Origin: Ceriagrion tenellum | Lineage: Eukaryota > Arthropoda > Insecta > Odonata > Coenagrionidae | Assembly (NCBI GenBank): GCA_963169105.1 | Contig: OY720636.1 | Coordinates: 72,094,123-72,158,122 of the forward strand | Reading direction: 5' to 3' | DNA: 64,000 nucleotides | The notes under the pieces: generated by a model | The model's database searches: none | Told to the model about the DNA's origin: nothing | Seen by the model: only the letters and a program-made list of their open reading frames with translations | Part shown: one piece after another, positions 1 to 13,600 of the stretch | How the letters are laid out: each line of letters begins with the position of its first letter | How positions within the stretch are numbered: the stretch's first letter is position 1 | Made by a program: the position numbers and the translations under genes

Positions 1-3000
1 TTTTTATTAAAATAGGCTGATGGCGTCAATATTAGTTAGTGATGAAATCATGGAGGAAATCTTTTGTAACAGAATAGTGGAAATAAATGTTACGAGATGT
101 TGTTCCCTTTTGCCAAGATAGTGAGCAAGTGAGGTAAATTTTGTTATCGTGGTATAATGTGAGATTGTAAAACTTAAATTAGCGAGAAATGTTTCATTCG
201 TTTTAAAAATATTGATTTAAAAAATACCATAAAACTTAGAAAAAACAATATAAAATCAAGTTTATTTAGAAAAATCTCTTCATGAGCAATTTCAAAAGTA
301 TTTTTACTTGACGAGTAAAAGTACTGTGTGGAAACACATCCAGTGCTTTTCTGTTAAAGTGATGTAAAAGGTGAGCTGGAATGGTAAATTGAGAAATGAT
401 TGAGAAAGTATTGAGGAGAATAGGCGAGAAATAGACTATGATGAAAACGATTTGAAGGGGAAAGAAGAACTGGATAGGACATTGTCTGAGAAGAGATTGT
501 TTGCTAACGACAGGAATGGAAGGGATGGTGAAGAGAAAGTCGAAAAGTGGAAGTAAAAGAAAGCAAATTTTGGAAAATATCAACTGAAGAACGTGTTTGA
601 TGAATTACTTTACCGAAGATGAACGATTCAAATTCAATGGTGAAAAAAACTTGCGTTTGGACACTAAAATCATTTAATTTTGTTCTTCCGTCAATATATA
701 TCTAATCTTGTTTAGGTATCAGGGACCTTTGGGGGAAATCGACTATATAAAGTTAGTTATACACCAACTTAATCACCACTGTAGTCATTAGCTAATATTT
801 AAAATGCGTGATTATATTAGCGATCGAGATCTCCTTGTTAAATTATTTTCTACGACAGATTTCGGATGTATTATTGCTTGAAATAACTTAGAATATTGAA
901 TTAAATATTTAAGAAAAAAGTGTGCCCTGGCATCATGTACAATTTTACGTGTAGGCCTCATCAAACCAAGTCAGTTTTATCGTTTAACATGGCATCATTC
1001 TTGTTAATGGTCCATTTGTCAGCTTTCCTTAGTCAATATACCTCCAAAAAGAATCAGAATACGTCAAGGATTCATCTCCTCCGCAATACCTCAAATTTTC
1101 CCTCCTCTGGAAACAGATGTCCCAGCCGTCTCTCGAGGTGTCTTCGGCGCAGGAGCCGTCTTGACAGGGAAGCTTAGGAGAGAATCTCAGCAGAGACCGC
1201 ACTAATCCTCGTGTTATTCCGAAAAGATAATTTCATAAGGCTTTTGGGATTCCTGATTGCACGTTTTCTTACGCTCTCAGTTCGACAATTCTCGCTATTC
1301 ACCCTAGATGTTTTTCATTTTTTTTACTGATCCATTTTATTTCATGTCCTGAATAATATTTAATACATCCAAATGCCCTGTTTCTAAGTTTTATATCTTG
1401 GAGTTACGATAGGTTTTTATTTTATTTTGGGTGGTAGAAGTTCTCTAGGAATTTATTTGCTTCATGGTTGGTGCGGACATGAAAATTTGAAGTTTAATAA
1501 AATACACAATTGAGGCGGTCTATTACTTTCCCAACGATGGTCTGCGTGAACAGGTCTCGGGATTTGCCCCCGGTCGCGTTGAATAATGGAAACGTTTCAC
1601 CTCCATCGTATTCAGGGATGTCAAATTCCCTCTTGAGATTACAGCGCAGTTTATCAGCGGAGGTGGCGTTTCTGAACGCGTTTCTATCCAAAGCCCAAGG
1701 AAACTCTATATATATTTTCAATTTACTGTGAATCATTTAGAACACTCTTAACTAGTGAAATCCCCTTTTTATAATACCATGGGCTTCGACCTGCCTCCAT
1801 GGAAAAACATTTCCCCAATGGTCACCAAAGATAAGTGTAGTTGTGCTCAGCCCAAATTTGGAGGGGTGGTCCTGTTGGTGCTGTCCGTAAGTACATACTA
1901 CAAGCACGAAATGACTTTTTCCATCGAAAGACGTTAAAATGATGTACAAGTAGAAACTACGTATAATCTGATATTTTAAACTGTCTATCCATTATCTTTT
2001 CTTCCTTGGCTTGCTTGGATATCTTTTCTTCCTTTATACATTGATAAAATTGAATGCGGCATTTCGTCTCGAATGATGTGATGAAATGTTTAATAATTAG
2101 AATATGCTCTTGAAATAGTTTTGATTTTTCCATAACAATTACCATTTTAACTGAAAGAGCAAGGCCAGGAAAGGACAAAGGAATTAATTCAATGAGAAAC
2201 TTATAATTTAGGTTGCGTGGCATGAATGCAAAGGTTGAAACCTATTGTGAGGGTGTTTCAAAGTGATACCCATTGGAGAATATAATGAATAGCACCAAAT
2301 CAAATAGAATCGCGAAAGCGATTATAGAGAAATAGAGCCTGCAACTGTAAAAATGGTTTATGCATTGATATTGGTCTCGTGCATTGGTGCTTAATTAAAA
2401 TTCAATTCCTTCGTTCTAGTATAAGGGACAACGAGCGATGTCTAATTCGTGTCTTGTATGCAATTATTATCACAAGTTGGTAGGCTTTATGTTACTCATC
2501 AAGTTTCTCAAGGAGGGAATTTTTTATCTCAGCACTAAACTGTGTTGAATGAGATTGAGTTGAATGTAGCCTCCTGCACGGACGCTAAAAATCACTCGTA
2601 CACTCTTAATGGCGTACGAGTTTTGGTGAATGATGATCATTCATCATATTTACACTCTTTCTCAGTGCTGATTTGTATTTATGTAGTAAGATGCCATTTT
2701 TATGTGTCCCAAAGAAGCTAGTTATCTAAATATATGTTGAGGCCCTAAATTTAGAAATTGTATTTGTGCAGATGATGCTGCGTCAGTGAATAGAGATGGT
2801 ACTTTCATGGGTTGATGATGCTGATGAGCTACGAAATTTAAGTATTCGTTTAATTTAAAGGAGAAACTATGTGTTTTTTTTCATAATTATGGACATCATT
2901 CATGTGTAGGCTGAAGGACGACTCAACTTCAGGTTATATGACTTAATGATTGTCTATGTTACGAGGAATTATGAAAATTATTATTGGAAGTATTGAAACA

Positions 3001-3090
3001 AGTGAAATCATCAATAGAATAATGTACTGTTCCAATCTCCTTTCGTCCCATACTCCGATGCGAGTAGTAAATTCTGTTGATCTCGGGAAT
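1..3090. other. AT-rich non-coding stretch, no gene recognised
   Basis: Stop codons are frequent in all frames and I recognise no protein family, RNA gene or repeat. The segment at about 1,494-1,736 is open on both strands (80 codons on minus, 73 on plus) and the next segment at 1,752-1,949 is also open on both. Neither translation resembles a family I know, and double-strand openness in a GC-richer patch is weak evidence for coding. The rest looks like unique intergenic or intronic DNA. Confidence 0.5.
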
Positions 3091-3099
3091 ATAGTGTTT

Positions 3100-3960
3100 G
3101 AAACATACACCGTTTTTCTCCCGCCACTTCCAACCCACACCGCTAACCTCCTTTTCCTCCCAGGGAGTTGGCCTAGACCGCTTAAAAATTGGCCCATTCC
3201 CATCCAAACCCCCTCGGCGCGGAGTTATGTGTTGCTTTTTTATTATTTTCGCTTTTCTCGAAAAAAATAACTCGGCAATCACCTCTCTCCCTTTCTCATG
3301 GTATGCGGATGCTTACGAGGAGCACCGCCACTTGTCTTACTTTATCTCTTCTCCCGATAGGGGGACAAGTGGGACACTTGGCCGCACCCCGACACAAACA
3401 CCGGAACCTTTTTTTTCTCCTCCCACTTCCACGACCCCTGGTGTGACCTCTCCTCCCCGTTTCCAAACCCTTTGCCCTACGAAGAGCCTCCGCCTCGGCC
3501 TAGTAAGCGCTCGCCCTCGACACCTTTGAGTGAGGCGGGAGCGGGAACGTGGAGGAGGAGGGGTTGGTTAGGAGGTAAAAAGGTTTGGGTGGGAGTCCAC
3601 TTGAGCCTCATCATCCTATTCTGCTCCTCGGCCCACCTCCTCCAGCCGCCTTCGAGGCCGGATGCGGCCATCCCGTAGCCCTGCCCCCGCAATCAACGTC
3701 ACCAGCATCCCGTCCCCACCTCGCCCTAGGCGAAAAACAAGTCTCCGCCAGCTTGGAAAGCCCTTCCTCCTCCAATCCTCCCGCGGCTACACAAGGCGCC
3801 GACCCTCCCCCGCTGCATGGGAAATTGCTGTTAGGATGGGTGGGGAGGGTAAAAGCACAGAGTTTCCGACACGCCCCACCTCACTGCTCCGGCGACGAGG
3901 ATAAGGTTCCGGGGTAAGAAGGACGCAGCTCTTCCTTGTCGCCTCTGGCTTTGTTTCTCC
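3100..3960. other. GC-rich polypyrimidine/polypurine tract
   Basis: Composition changes sharply from the AT-rich surroundings to long runs of C and T on the plus strand (about 3,110-3,520), a purine patch (about 3,530-3,600), then C-rich sequence again to about 3,800. Several overlapping open frames run through it on both strands, but their translations are low-complexity (Pro, Ser, Arg, Leu), which is what strand-asymmetric sequence gives. I do not call a gene. Confidence 0.6.
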
Positions 3961-6900
3961 AGATGCCCCGGACCTCAGTGGTCATCCCGTGGCCAGCGGC
4001 GGCGTTGAGAATGAGATTGGTGGAGGAATTGATGCTGCAGTTGTGCGACAAAATAGTGGTTGCAGTTATTATGGTGGATGACTTAACTAGCGAGGCGATT
4101 TCTCCATGAAGGATTAGTGAGACGGCTGGTAAAATTCGGATTGTTTCATGTATGTTGGATTCGACCCTAAGTATGTTACTCTGTTAATTTTCTGTGATTT
4201 ATGATGACTTCCTGCTGGATAATTGCCCTAGTAGTGCTTTTATTTCCGAGGTTGATGGATAGATTAGATGGAGGCTGGGTGTGAATTAATTATTATCTTT
4301 AAGTTTGAAGATACCATTCGCCTGTACCGTACCACGAATCCGAATCCCTCGGCACCGTACTTCGGCCAGTAAAGCTACCGAGGAATTGTGGGTTTTTTGT
4401 GGTAACATTTGGCGGAATAACAAAGGACACATGTTCGAGTCACGGTTAAGGCGATTGATTTTTTCTCTGTGGATTTTTCGCACCGATATGCAATTGCGAG
4501 AGACTCTTTTAGGGATATTTTGAAACAAATGCACGGCATCCTCTAACATTTCGTCTGGTGTGGCTCTTTGCGTGGGCTTATGAAATTCATTTTCCCATGA
4601 TCGCTAAGGTAATTTATGGGGTCGCAATGGTGATTTATGTGGGATAATTGGAGGAATGAGAGAAAACAGGCTTCCACCTTTGCCCGTAATTAACGAAAGG
4701 TGTCGAGTGGTCCTATTTTTTGTGGCCTATCCGGAGGGGAATGATGGTGCAATTGAAGTTCTCTCCATTTAGCTCCTTGATTGAGATCAAAATTCCTCTA
4801 AAAAACTAAAGTGGACCTCCACGGCGTAGACGCGAACCGGGAGCCGTAGAAGTCTAAAGATACAAAATATGGATGATTTTATCAATGGCTAGTCGTTCGA
4901 TGCTCAAACGTGATAGCCAGCTCGGTAGGGTTGCTCCTCTGGATTTATCGTGAAATAATTCAAATGGTGAGCTGTATTTGTCTGACTCTCTGGAGTTGGT
5001 AGCAGCATTAAATTATTAGTCCTCCGAATTCTAAGGTTATTGCGCTCAATTTGTGCTATTACCTTGCTAAGATGAAAACAAAATCGATAACTGCATAGGG
5101 ATTTGAACCCGCGAATTTCCTAGTTCCTTGGCGAAGTGCTTACATTTTTCGTGCCGGACGAAATTGCCTCTGAAAAAAACGCGTGTTTTGACCTCCTGAG
5201 TCAGTGACCTGTGATTCAGATACTATTAATGTGTGGCAATTCAACATGGGGACATTTGGTGCTTAATAGCTTTCGTTACTTGCCGTATTCGGATTTTATC
5301 CCTCGTTCGGCCATACGTGGCTGGTGTTCTAATTACCCATCCGCATTCCATATGTGCGGCGAAGTTACTGTGTAATCGGTATTTTGTAGTCAAGTTTCTA
5401 TCCATTAGATCTCCGTCTCCTTTTGTGTATGCTGGCTTTGTTGAATTCGAGTTCATCATTGTGTACACCTCGCTGTTTAACTAAAATGTTTGGGAAGTTC
5501 ACAAAATGGTATATCTGAGAGGTCAATTATGCCCAATGAGTACATTTGCCCATGGAAATTAGTAGGAAATACGAGAAAGTGAAGATTTATAAAGCATTAA
5601 GTGTTGCTACAGATCTATCCCTGAATAGCCTTTGGTCAAAGGATAATTTACGGTATTGCCTGTTTCTGGAATCCGAGTTGAATGCGGTGTCTAAGTCTCA
5701 ATTTAATGAAACCGTAGTTTTCTTCTTGACAACTATGGCGGTTGTTACTAATGATAAGAAGTTTCTTTTTAGATCAATGAGATGCAATCAGGCATCAAAA
5801 ATGTGTCAATTTATATGGTTTTAATATTTTACTAATTAATAATTCGGGTGATAAATTGTTAATAAAATTGCGATAAATTGAGCCCGCTCTATTTCTTTTC
5901 AAATTCGCCTGACGGCTGTGATATTTTGTGAATCGAGGTCTTTTTACTCTCTAACGTGAGTGTGCTTCGTTTTGATTCCATAGTTTTATTCATTCTCTAT
6001 TCGCTGCATTGTCGTGAAATGGACAACTTAGCCAAATGTTGCGCCAGAGTGAAGTTAAACGTACACTTATGACAAGTGCCTATTTGAATTGAGATTTATT
6101 ACTGATCTGCTGTGGGTGAATGTTGAATGAAAATATCAATCGCTCAATGAGAAAAAAATTGTAAAATAGAGAAAAATTTAATTTTTTCGTTGTAACTGTT
6201 GTACACATGAGCGATGAATATTCCTCGTATTTTTATTGCTGCTGAGTGAATGATGGAAGTAGTAGTGCAGCGTGCCTTATCTGCCCTATCTGTTGTGGTT
6301 GTAAGAGAGTCAGTGGATGCTTTTTTTATATTCAGTTTGCATTGAAAGCAAAATAGTGATATTAAGGGTTGGAACAAGTGGATTTGATCGCAGGACCATT
6401 AAAGGTCTTTTGTTGGGCTCTCCACTGTTCTGTGCTCCCTTAGTGTTTCCGTTCTACGCTCCATTTTGTGGTGTCCGTTATAACGTCATAAATATTGAAG
6501 TGATTGTTTAATGTATTTATTAATAACGCGCCCATTTATGCCTACAAGTTTTAGTTTTTCTTGAATTTCTGGGCGTTATGAAAGTGTTACCGACGGTGTC
6601 CGCTGACTCGACTTACACGTCTTGTAATCGGGATCTACCGTCATGTTGCAGATCGCAATACACTTGTGGAGAGGGGCGTAATTCTCTAAAAGGTTATTTC
6701 TTGCCATGGGTTGCCCCGAATCTGATTTATTTCGTACGATTTAGCGATTGTGCTTGCTGTAGAATCTTTACATTCTAGTGCTACATCCGGACCTTGGAGT
6801 TTGACCCGTCGTCACGGAGGTGACCGTGTCTTCCTCCATGAGGAGAGCGCAGCAACGCGCAAGGGGACGTATTGCGGCGGTGGCAATTTCAACTTTGGGT

Positions 6901-8280
6901 GGAAATCAACATCAAACCCTCCTCTTTAGCTTTTCTCTATCCTAAAAGATAGTAGAATTAGTGCTGAGTTTAGCGCAATGATTAATAAGGTTATTATCAG
7001 ATAAATTTCGTGGCACCAGTGTCAAGTTAGTGGGTGATTTTGCTGTTTTCTACGTTTAGTGACATTCTTTTTTATTTCGAATCATTGCGTTAACATATGT
7101 TTTGAACAATTGCTATCCTTTTCAGTGGTTTGAAACTTCTGGCATCTCTATTTGTAAATTTCTCCTAGTAAAGGATCGTGTATTTTTTTTCTTTCACCAG
7201 AGGGAATCTAGGGCTTTGTATGATGATAAAATTTAAAGGTTGGCCGTTCCTATCTAGTTATCCTCGCTACTGAGATACATCCATTTTAATATCTGCGGCC
7301 TCAAGGGAGCAGAAAGCGGACAAGGAGCTTCTCATTATTATTATTGATGGTAATCTCTCTCAATGAAGTCACACTACGCTACACACACTCGCACCTTTTG
7401 GTCAGTAACCATTTCTTTGAGTGATGATTTGTTTTCAGAGAATATGAGACGAAGGAATCAGATGTCTGCATGAAAGAAAACGTGAAAGGAAGAAGAAATA
7501 AAAATTATTCCAGTTTTAGGCAGTTACCTTTCCTCAAAAGTAACTTATTAACACATTTGTGTCCGGGGACGAAATCCTGGACCTGAGGCAATGTGTCATT
7601 AATAGACATCACTTGAAAAGAGGAGCCTAAACATAAGAATCGTAATTTAATGAACAAAATTTTGCACCTACGTTAAGTTATTGACCAAACTCGATTGATA
7701 AATCGAATTTCTTAGATTTCGGCAATGGGATATTTTGGCGCCTGGGGCATCAGCAGGGGAGAGAAAATCTGAGGCAATGCAAATGTGGTGTCACAGAAGA
7801 GTGATGGAAATAAAATGCATATAGAAAATTACCAATCCTGTGAATATTTGGGGAGAAAAGAAAGTTTTGGAAAAGTGCTTAGTACTAGAGACTAACATCA
7901 TGAGGAAATTTTGAGACATCTGGCTGTTGATGACAATACGAGTAAGAAAAAATCAACGCGAAGAAAGAGAGTGGAGTGGAGAGATGCAAAAGAAACCTGT
8001 CTTAGGATTTATGATGAATAATAATGATGATAATGTCCTCCATGTGGTAAGCCAGTATTCTAACCATAGCGTTCATCCGGCCCTCTAAGCAAAATCTGAG
8101 TGAAAACCTATTCTTTTCCAACCTCTCGGCCACTTGCCCCGGTAGCCTTAAGCATGTAACTGCCGCGTAGAATCTCCTCTGCATTTTCCATGTTTTCCCG
8201 AAATTTCCCATTTTTCGTCCATCTTTTCGACTTTCTTGCTCCGCAGCTCATTTTCTCCATCCTTCCCTCCGTACCCCATA
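3961..8280. other. AT-rich non-coding stretch
   Basis: No convincing coding region. Open stretches at 4,286-4,549 (minus), 5,233-5,484 (plus) and 5,546-5,824 (plus) give translations without recognisable domains. One tRNA-like B-box remnant lies near 5,107 and is listed separately. The rest appears unique. Confidence 0.5.
5085..5190 (-). mobile_element. Possible tRNA-derived SINE remnant
   Basis: An antisense B-box-like motif (GGATTTGAACC, reading GGTTCAAATCC on the minus strand) starts near 5,100 and is followed by sequence that could be the decayed head of a tRNA-derived SINE in minus orientation. There is no cloverleaf, clear A box or target duplication, so this is a weak call from a single motif. 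Confidence 0.22.
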
Positions 8281-8900
8281 TCTCAAAAGTCTCCAATCAA
8301 GTACCACCCGCTCTCACTCCCCTCGGGAAACCATTCAGGAAGTAATAACAGTGATAACTTCGTGCTCTTCGGACCCGTCCGTCTCTCTAGCGGGGAGTGA
8401 GGGGGTAGAAGATGTAGGGAGGAGCTGCGGTCGGGGAGGGGGTATTGGATTCCATTCCTCGCTCGCTCTCTTAATTTGTCCGTTTCCTCGCTGTGCCCCG
8501 TCTCCCCCCCACCCCCCAACGTTAGTTCACGTCCTCCTCCTCCTCGGCCTCCGCTTACGTCTGCCCTGATCACGTCGCCCCGACATGTATATTCGGTGAA
8601 TGTGGGTTAAGGGGAACACTTTCCCGCTGATTGACATTTTCGCGCCGCTCGAGTGTTTCGATGTTGGGGGGAAATGGAATGGGGGGACTAAGAGTTGAGG
8701 AAGGGGGCAATGGGACGTTCCGTGTGGAGCAGGGCGTGGGGCGGGATTAAGGGGGAGTAGGAATGGAGGGTAACGATCGATTCCTTCGGATGGATTGTAA
8801 AATAGGAAAGGGACGAAAGAGGGGGAGTGGAAGAGGAAAGGTACATGCGGGAGAGAGGACGGATGCGGTGGTGGGAGGGGGTGGCGTAGGAAGCCCCGGT
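8281..8900. other. GC-rich tract with pyrimidine-to-purine switch
   Basis: The plus strand is C/T-rich from about 8,280 to 8,570 and G/A-rich from about 8,650 to 8,890. A 195-codon minus-strand frame (8,527-9,114) spans it, but its protein is dominated by Pro, Ser, Phe and Arg runs and has no recognisable domain, so I treat it as a by-product of composition. The same kind of tract recurs across the window. Confidence 0.6.
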
Positions 8901-8904
8901 GAAC

Positions 8905-9950
8905 GCCCATTGCGATTTTTTCGCGATTGCAACCAGAAATCGAGGCGGAATGAGCGACGCGGAAGTATCTCCGGCTTCGCATTTGATCAATTTCTGGCTC
9001 CAAAGATCGACGGCTTCTGAAAATGGGAGTTTTCTCCAAAATTAGAGAGCGGGCCACGTGATCAGCCTCTAGGACCCGAAAAGCTGGAGTACATTCTGAT
9101 AGCGGAATTTTCACCGTTTACTGATGATTTGCATTGCAATATCAATAGCCCATGCTTGATGCCGTTTACTTAATTATGCATCTCCAACTACCAGAAAAGA
9201 CCTTGTTCACTACCATGTCCTCCGCAGCTTAAAGCCGCGGAGGTAGGACTCAAGCCAGGGACGTTAGGGCTGGGGTGATTTGTGTGGGGGATTTTCCCTG
9301 ATGCAACCTTGGTCAACAAGTGATAGAGATATAGGAAAAAGCGTCAGTCGTAATTGAATTTCCGAAAAACAAAAGCTATTTCATCACTTCAATGCGGTTT
9401 TTTCATAATTGGAAGCAGCAATTGAAGTGCGGGTCACGACCTGGAAATATCTAAGGCTTCATTTTCGGTCAATATTTTGCGCCAGCAGCCATCGTTTCCT
9501 GATGGGAAAGGTTTCCCCTCATGCAAGATGGTTTAAGTACAGTGACCATCTTATAAAGGGCTTGAGGAAATGTGTTAGAAGCGTATTTAATTAGCGTCCT
9601 TTCCTCCGTGACTAGATGCTTTGAACTGTGAATTGAATAGGAGCGAAATGTAAACCTTCATCCTCTATAAACCAGAAACATTTCATCACCTTAATGCGTT
9701 CATTTTACCATTGCAATCATAAGCATCATCCGGCTCGCATTCGACAAATTTTTGGCCACCAAAGGTAATGAAAGTGTTTGGGCACCGTGATCAGCCCCTG
9801 AAGAACCGAAGTAACCGTGGTTTTGGAGTTCTTATAGATGAGGCATTTCACTGCGATTTTATTTGGATTAGAGATGCGTAATCGGATGAAGTGTCCCTCT
9901 TTGTCGGGCCTAGGAAAAACCAAATAAATTCCATCACTTACGTTAGATTA
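8905..9950. repeat. Divergent tandem array, unit about 260-300 bp
   Basis: Three related units are visible. They begin near 8,905, 9,370 and 9,670, and a fourth may start near 9,930. Shared landmarks are a 'catttcatcac..taatgcg' start, a 'ggctcgcattcgacaaattt'-like block (near 8,973, 9,455 and 9,735) and a 'cgtgatcagcc' block (near 9,057 and 9,790, decayed near 9,540). Spacing between the second and third unit is close to 296 bp. The first interval is longer because of extra sequence at about 9,200-9,360. Copies differ at many positions, so the duplication is old. No coding potential seen. Confidence 0.6.
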
Positions 9951-12900
9951 GGGAATGATACGTGAATTAATTTGCTTCCTATCAGGATCTAATATTCTAT
10001 TGGTAGCTCATGCTTAATTTCAATCCATGAAACGATGTAACATAAACTACGAATGTTCTTCATTATGCAACGCAAAGCTTCGATTCCTTCGAAACTGGTT
10101 CATATCCAATTAAGTAGTCTGTAATTGAGTAACTGGGCGATGAATAATATTTATAAACAGTTTTGAAATAAAACTCTTTAGGCTCTAATCCATTTTTAGA
10201 TTTCCTGGAAGGTTAACGAAGTAGAATATCTTCTATGGTTACTCTCTGAGAAGTCGATAGTGGTTAAAGATCACGCGGTTTAAATTTTTCATTGATGAAA
10301 TATTTTCCCGCCTGTGTTATTTCTATAATTTGTGCTATGCTAAAAAATATTGGGAAGATATAGCTTCTGTCGTTCAATTTGGAAACTATATAAGTGTATT
10401 TATCAATGTTTATTCTCGCACGATGAGACACTCGCTCGAGAGATCCGCTTGGACTAAAATTAAAACTCCATAATGAACAAAATGTTGTTCAAAGCATTTT
10501 CAAGGACTTTTTCGACGGGAGGGGGAGGGACTGGAGAAAGCCGAGCCCTTCTTGGTAAACAGTTGAGTCCGGAGGGAGTAATTATTAATTTTCAACTCTC
10601 GGCTCAATGATTCGGGGCAATCAGTTGATCCCCGTAATTATGTCCGATTCTCAACTCAATGTAAACCCCTCCCTCCTCCCCCTGCGAGAAAATCGCTTCA
10701 AAAGTGGGTAAGGGGAAGGGTTTTCGGAAATCGTGGAGTTGGGACAGGGCATGGGGGAGGGGGTTGAGGATGAGGGGGTTACGAAGGGTTCGAGGGGCAG
10801 GGTGCAAGGAGGGGAGCTGGGGCCCCAGTCCTCGCTCTATATATCGCCGACGAGATGGGATTTTTAAATGAGAACCCCACCACTTATTACTTTTATCCCT
10901 TTGCTGCTGGGTCAACGAGGTGATAATAGGGAGTTGATAGAAGGATAGCGAAGAACTAAAAGACGGAGCGAGCGTATTGGAAGGAGGAGACAAAATATTA
11001 ATGAAGTTTCTGCTCCGTAATTGTGAGGAGTTTCGTTCAGTGGGAAGAAATCCTAAAAAGCGAATTTTGGGCATGACCTTTATAGTGGAAGAGTTTCTGC
11101 GAACCCAGAGGATTTTAAAACACCTTGCTTCGTTGGCGAATTTAGTTTCTCTTTTTCTGCTGCTGAGCGCAGACAGCCTTAGAAAGAACACCGAGTGAAT
11201 ACCGTTTTGTTCAGCGTCTGTAAAATACAACGAAATTGTGACGAGTATCATGCAGTGCCGTCGGCTCAATCTCGGTGGCTTTCCAACGAGAGACAGTTTT
11301 CACGAAGATCCTTTCATCACGCTATCCTTATCATGACCACCAGAAATAATTATTTCTGGGGTGAATTTTTACTATGCCCCCATTTCTGTGAGTTAAAATT
11401 TTAAGTTAAAACCTACACCTCATTACTATTGGTTGGCTGTTTGCGGAAGCAAGAGATACCTCAGGTCATTTCCGCTGTTAAATGTAGAAATATGGTGGAT
11501 AGATGTAATTAGGATTTTTTTGGAATGAAGGAGGAGTTTAGAGAAACGCGACGTCGAAAGGCGCCATGGACTCTTAGGCTAAACTTCCAGTCGGGTATGC
11601 AGGGCGTAGCGTTTCCCTTTTAGTGCTTTCTCGCTGGCACCAGAGTGAGATTCGAGATCACTCAGAAAAAATCTCCACCGCTGCCATAAGTCGGATCCGG
11701 TAGTATTTGAATCGGGAACCAATTAGTATTCTAACCATTTAACAATCTCCACTTCCTCATATTGCAAAGACTTTGAGGCATGGTGCAAACCAATAACTAT
11801 TGATTAAACTAAGAGCGATCAAACAGAAATGTCAATCGATGGGATCGGTCTGACTGTACAGGGGAGTTTTCTTTCAGGATCGACACGGTTGTATAATTCG
11901 TAAAAAAGACTCAAAATTCCTGCGTTGTATCAAAAGAGTAGAACAGAGGTACCTCTTTAATTTTCTCTTAGGCGCAAAAACTATTTCCAGTTTCGCTCCG
12001 CGTTCCATGTGGTAGATGCTAACGGAAAAAATATTGATCCTAGCCTGTAAAAACTCCTGCAAATCACCATGCGGCAGGCAACGCATGCAGCTGCAGCGCT
12101 TCCCAATAATAAAAATTATAGTTCAATTCACATTGGAAGTTTCTAACCCATATCTCTTTAATAACTTTACCCTGCAGTGATTCTTGAATTTAATGAGGCT
12201 AATTTCATGTCGATCTTGCTTGTGGTAGATATGTCTCGTAAAATGTAGGATAACATTTGTATGTTCAATGTAGTCATTAATTTAACTCAAACATCAAATT
12301 TACCAGTTTTTGACGTGAACTGATGTCAGCGATTAAGCATCTTTGCTATACTTTACTCAGTCTAGGGTGTATCATTATCGCCTATGAGTGAATCGTCTGT
12401 CAGTTCTTGCATTGCAAAGCATTTTAGATATTGTTTAATACCAAGCTGCCTACTATTCATTGTTCTTTCTGAATTTTTAGCATGGGATAATGTGATAAGC
12501 GAAGAAGCATAGTTTTTCAAAAATGTCGGAAACTGTTTTAATGCAGAGAGAATGTGGGGTATTCCTCATTTTTTGGTTTTCCCTCTACATGCTCAATTCA
12601 TATTTCGTGAGGTCGGTTTTTCTCCGTTACGATTAGCCCTTTTTCCTTTTGTAAACGTCTGACTGTAAGATTTGGTAGATGTAATCAAATAGTTGCTATA
12701 CAGAAATCAGTGGTAAAATATAATTGCTCGTAATCATTCGTGTTACTGAATTATTATGAATTTGGCTGTTTGTTGAATGGTTAGAGCATCTTAGCAATCT
12801 TGTCGTGGTGTTTTGTTGAGTGATATTTGAGTAGCAATCGTGTGTTATTTTTATGTGCTCAACTTTTGCTGATGAATCGCATGTACACCATCCTATTTTT

Positions 12901-13600
12901 ATCTGTCTATCAGAAAACTGGGATATATATTTTGAATGACTATGCTTCTTTTTCTTGAGGGTTCTTGACTGTTTTAAACGCTTACCACCAAGACCATCAG
13001 TCCACAGGATAATTTCTAAAATTCAGCATCAGCTGTACTGTTGTTGAGATTCATGAAATATTTAGGAATGCCGATATTTTTGTTGCCGAAGAAAATCTGT
13101 GGTTTTTTTTTTGCAAATAAAGTATTTAATGAAAACTCTCTGGCGACTGTTTGATGAAACATTAACTTGTTTGTGATTAGTCGGAATACACACGGAATGA
13201 GAAAGATTGGGACATAGCTCTTCAAATAAGCATCACATACAAATAAATGGTATAAGACGCTAAACGAATCAAATTTGAAGGGAAGGCTTCGATTCGGTCA
13301 CTTATGTTACGGGTGGATGTGATAACTTCAGGTCTATCTTCACTGCAAAAACTGCTTAAGATGGTGTCTTCAGATCAATCGTTGGTTCAATTCGTCGTCA
13401 GATGAATCATCCTGCGGTCGAGGGAGCTAAACTTTACTTTTTTTCACTATTTTGTGATTTAAAACATCTATTCGTGAAATTTAACGAAGGATTGGAATTA
13501 GTGTATCAATTCTAGATCGTTAGGAAAAATCAAGAAGGAGCTTTGTTTTGAAAACTATTCTATTCTCGCGGTTGGTTACTTGAATTAATTCAATTCTACT
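9951..13600. other. Non-coding stretch with a purine-rich tract
   Basis: Mostly AT-rich unique sequence. A G/A-rich block at about 10,505-10,850 creates a 221-codon minus-strand frame (10,604-11,269) with no recognisable domain. Around 11,690-11,750 there is a weak SINE-like motif ('ttgaatcggg..ccaattagtattctaacc') that resembles a short phrase near 8,050; I do not call an element there. Nothing else recognised. Confidence 0.5.

Noticed and set aside
8527..9114. 195-codon minus-strand ORF
   Set aside because: Long only because of strand-asymmetric composition; the translation is Pro/Ser/Phe/Arg-rich with no domain, and its upstream part overlaps the tandem array.
10604..11269. 221-codon minus-strand ORF
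   Set aside because: Runs through a purine-rich tract; no recognisable domain, no splice or start context that favours a gene.
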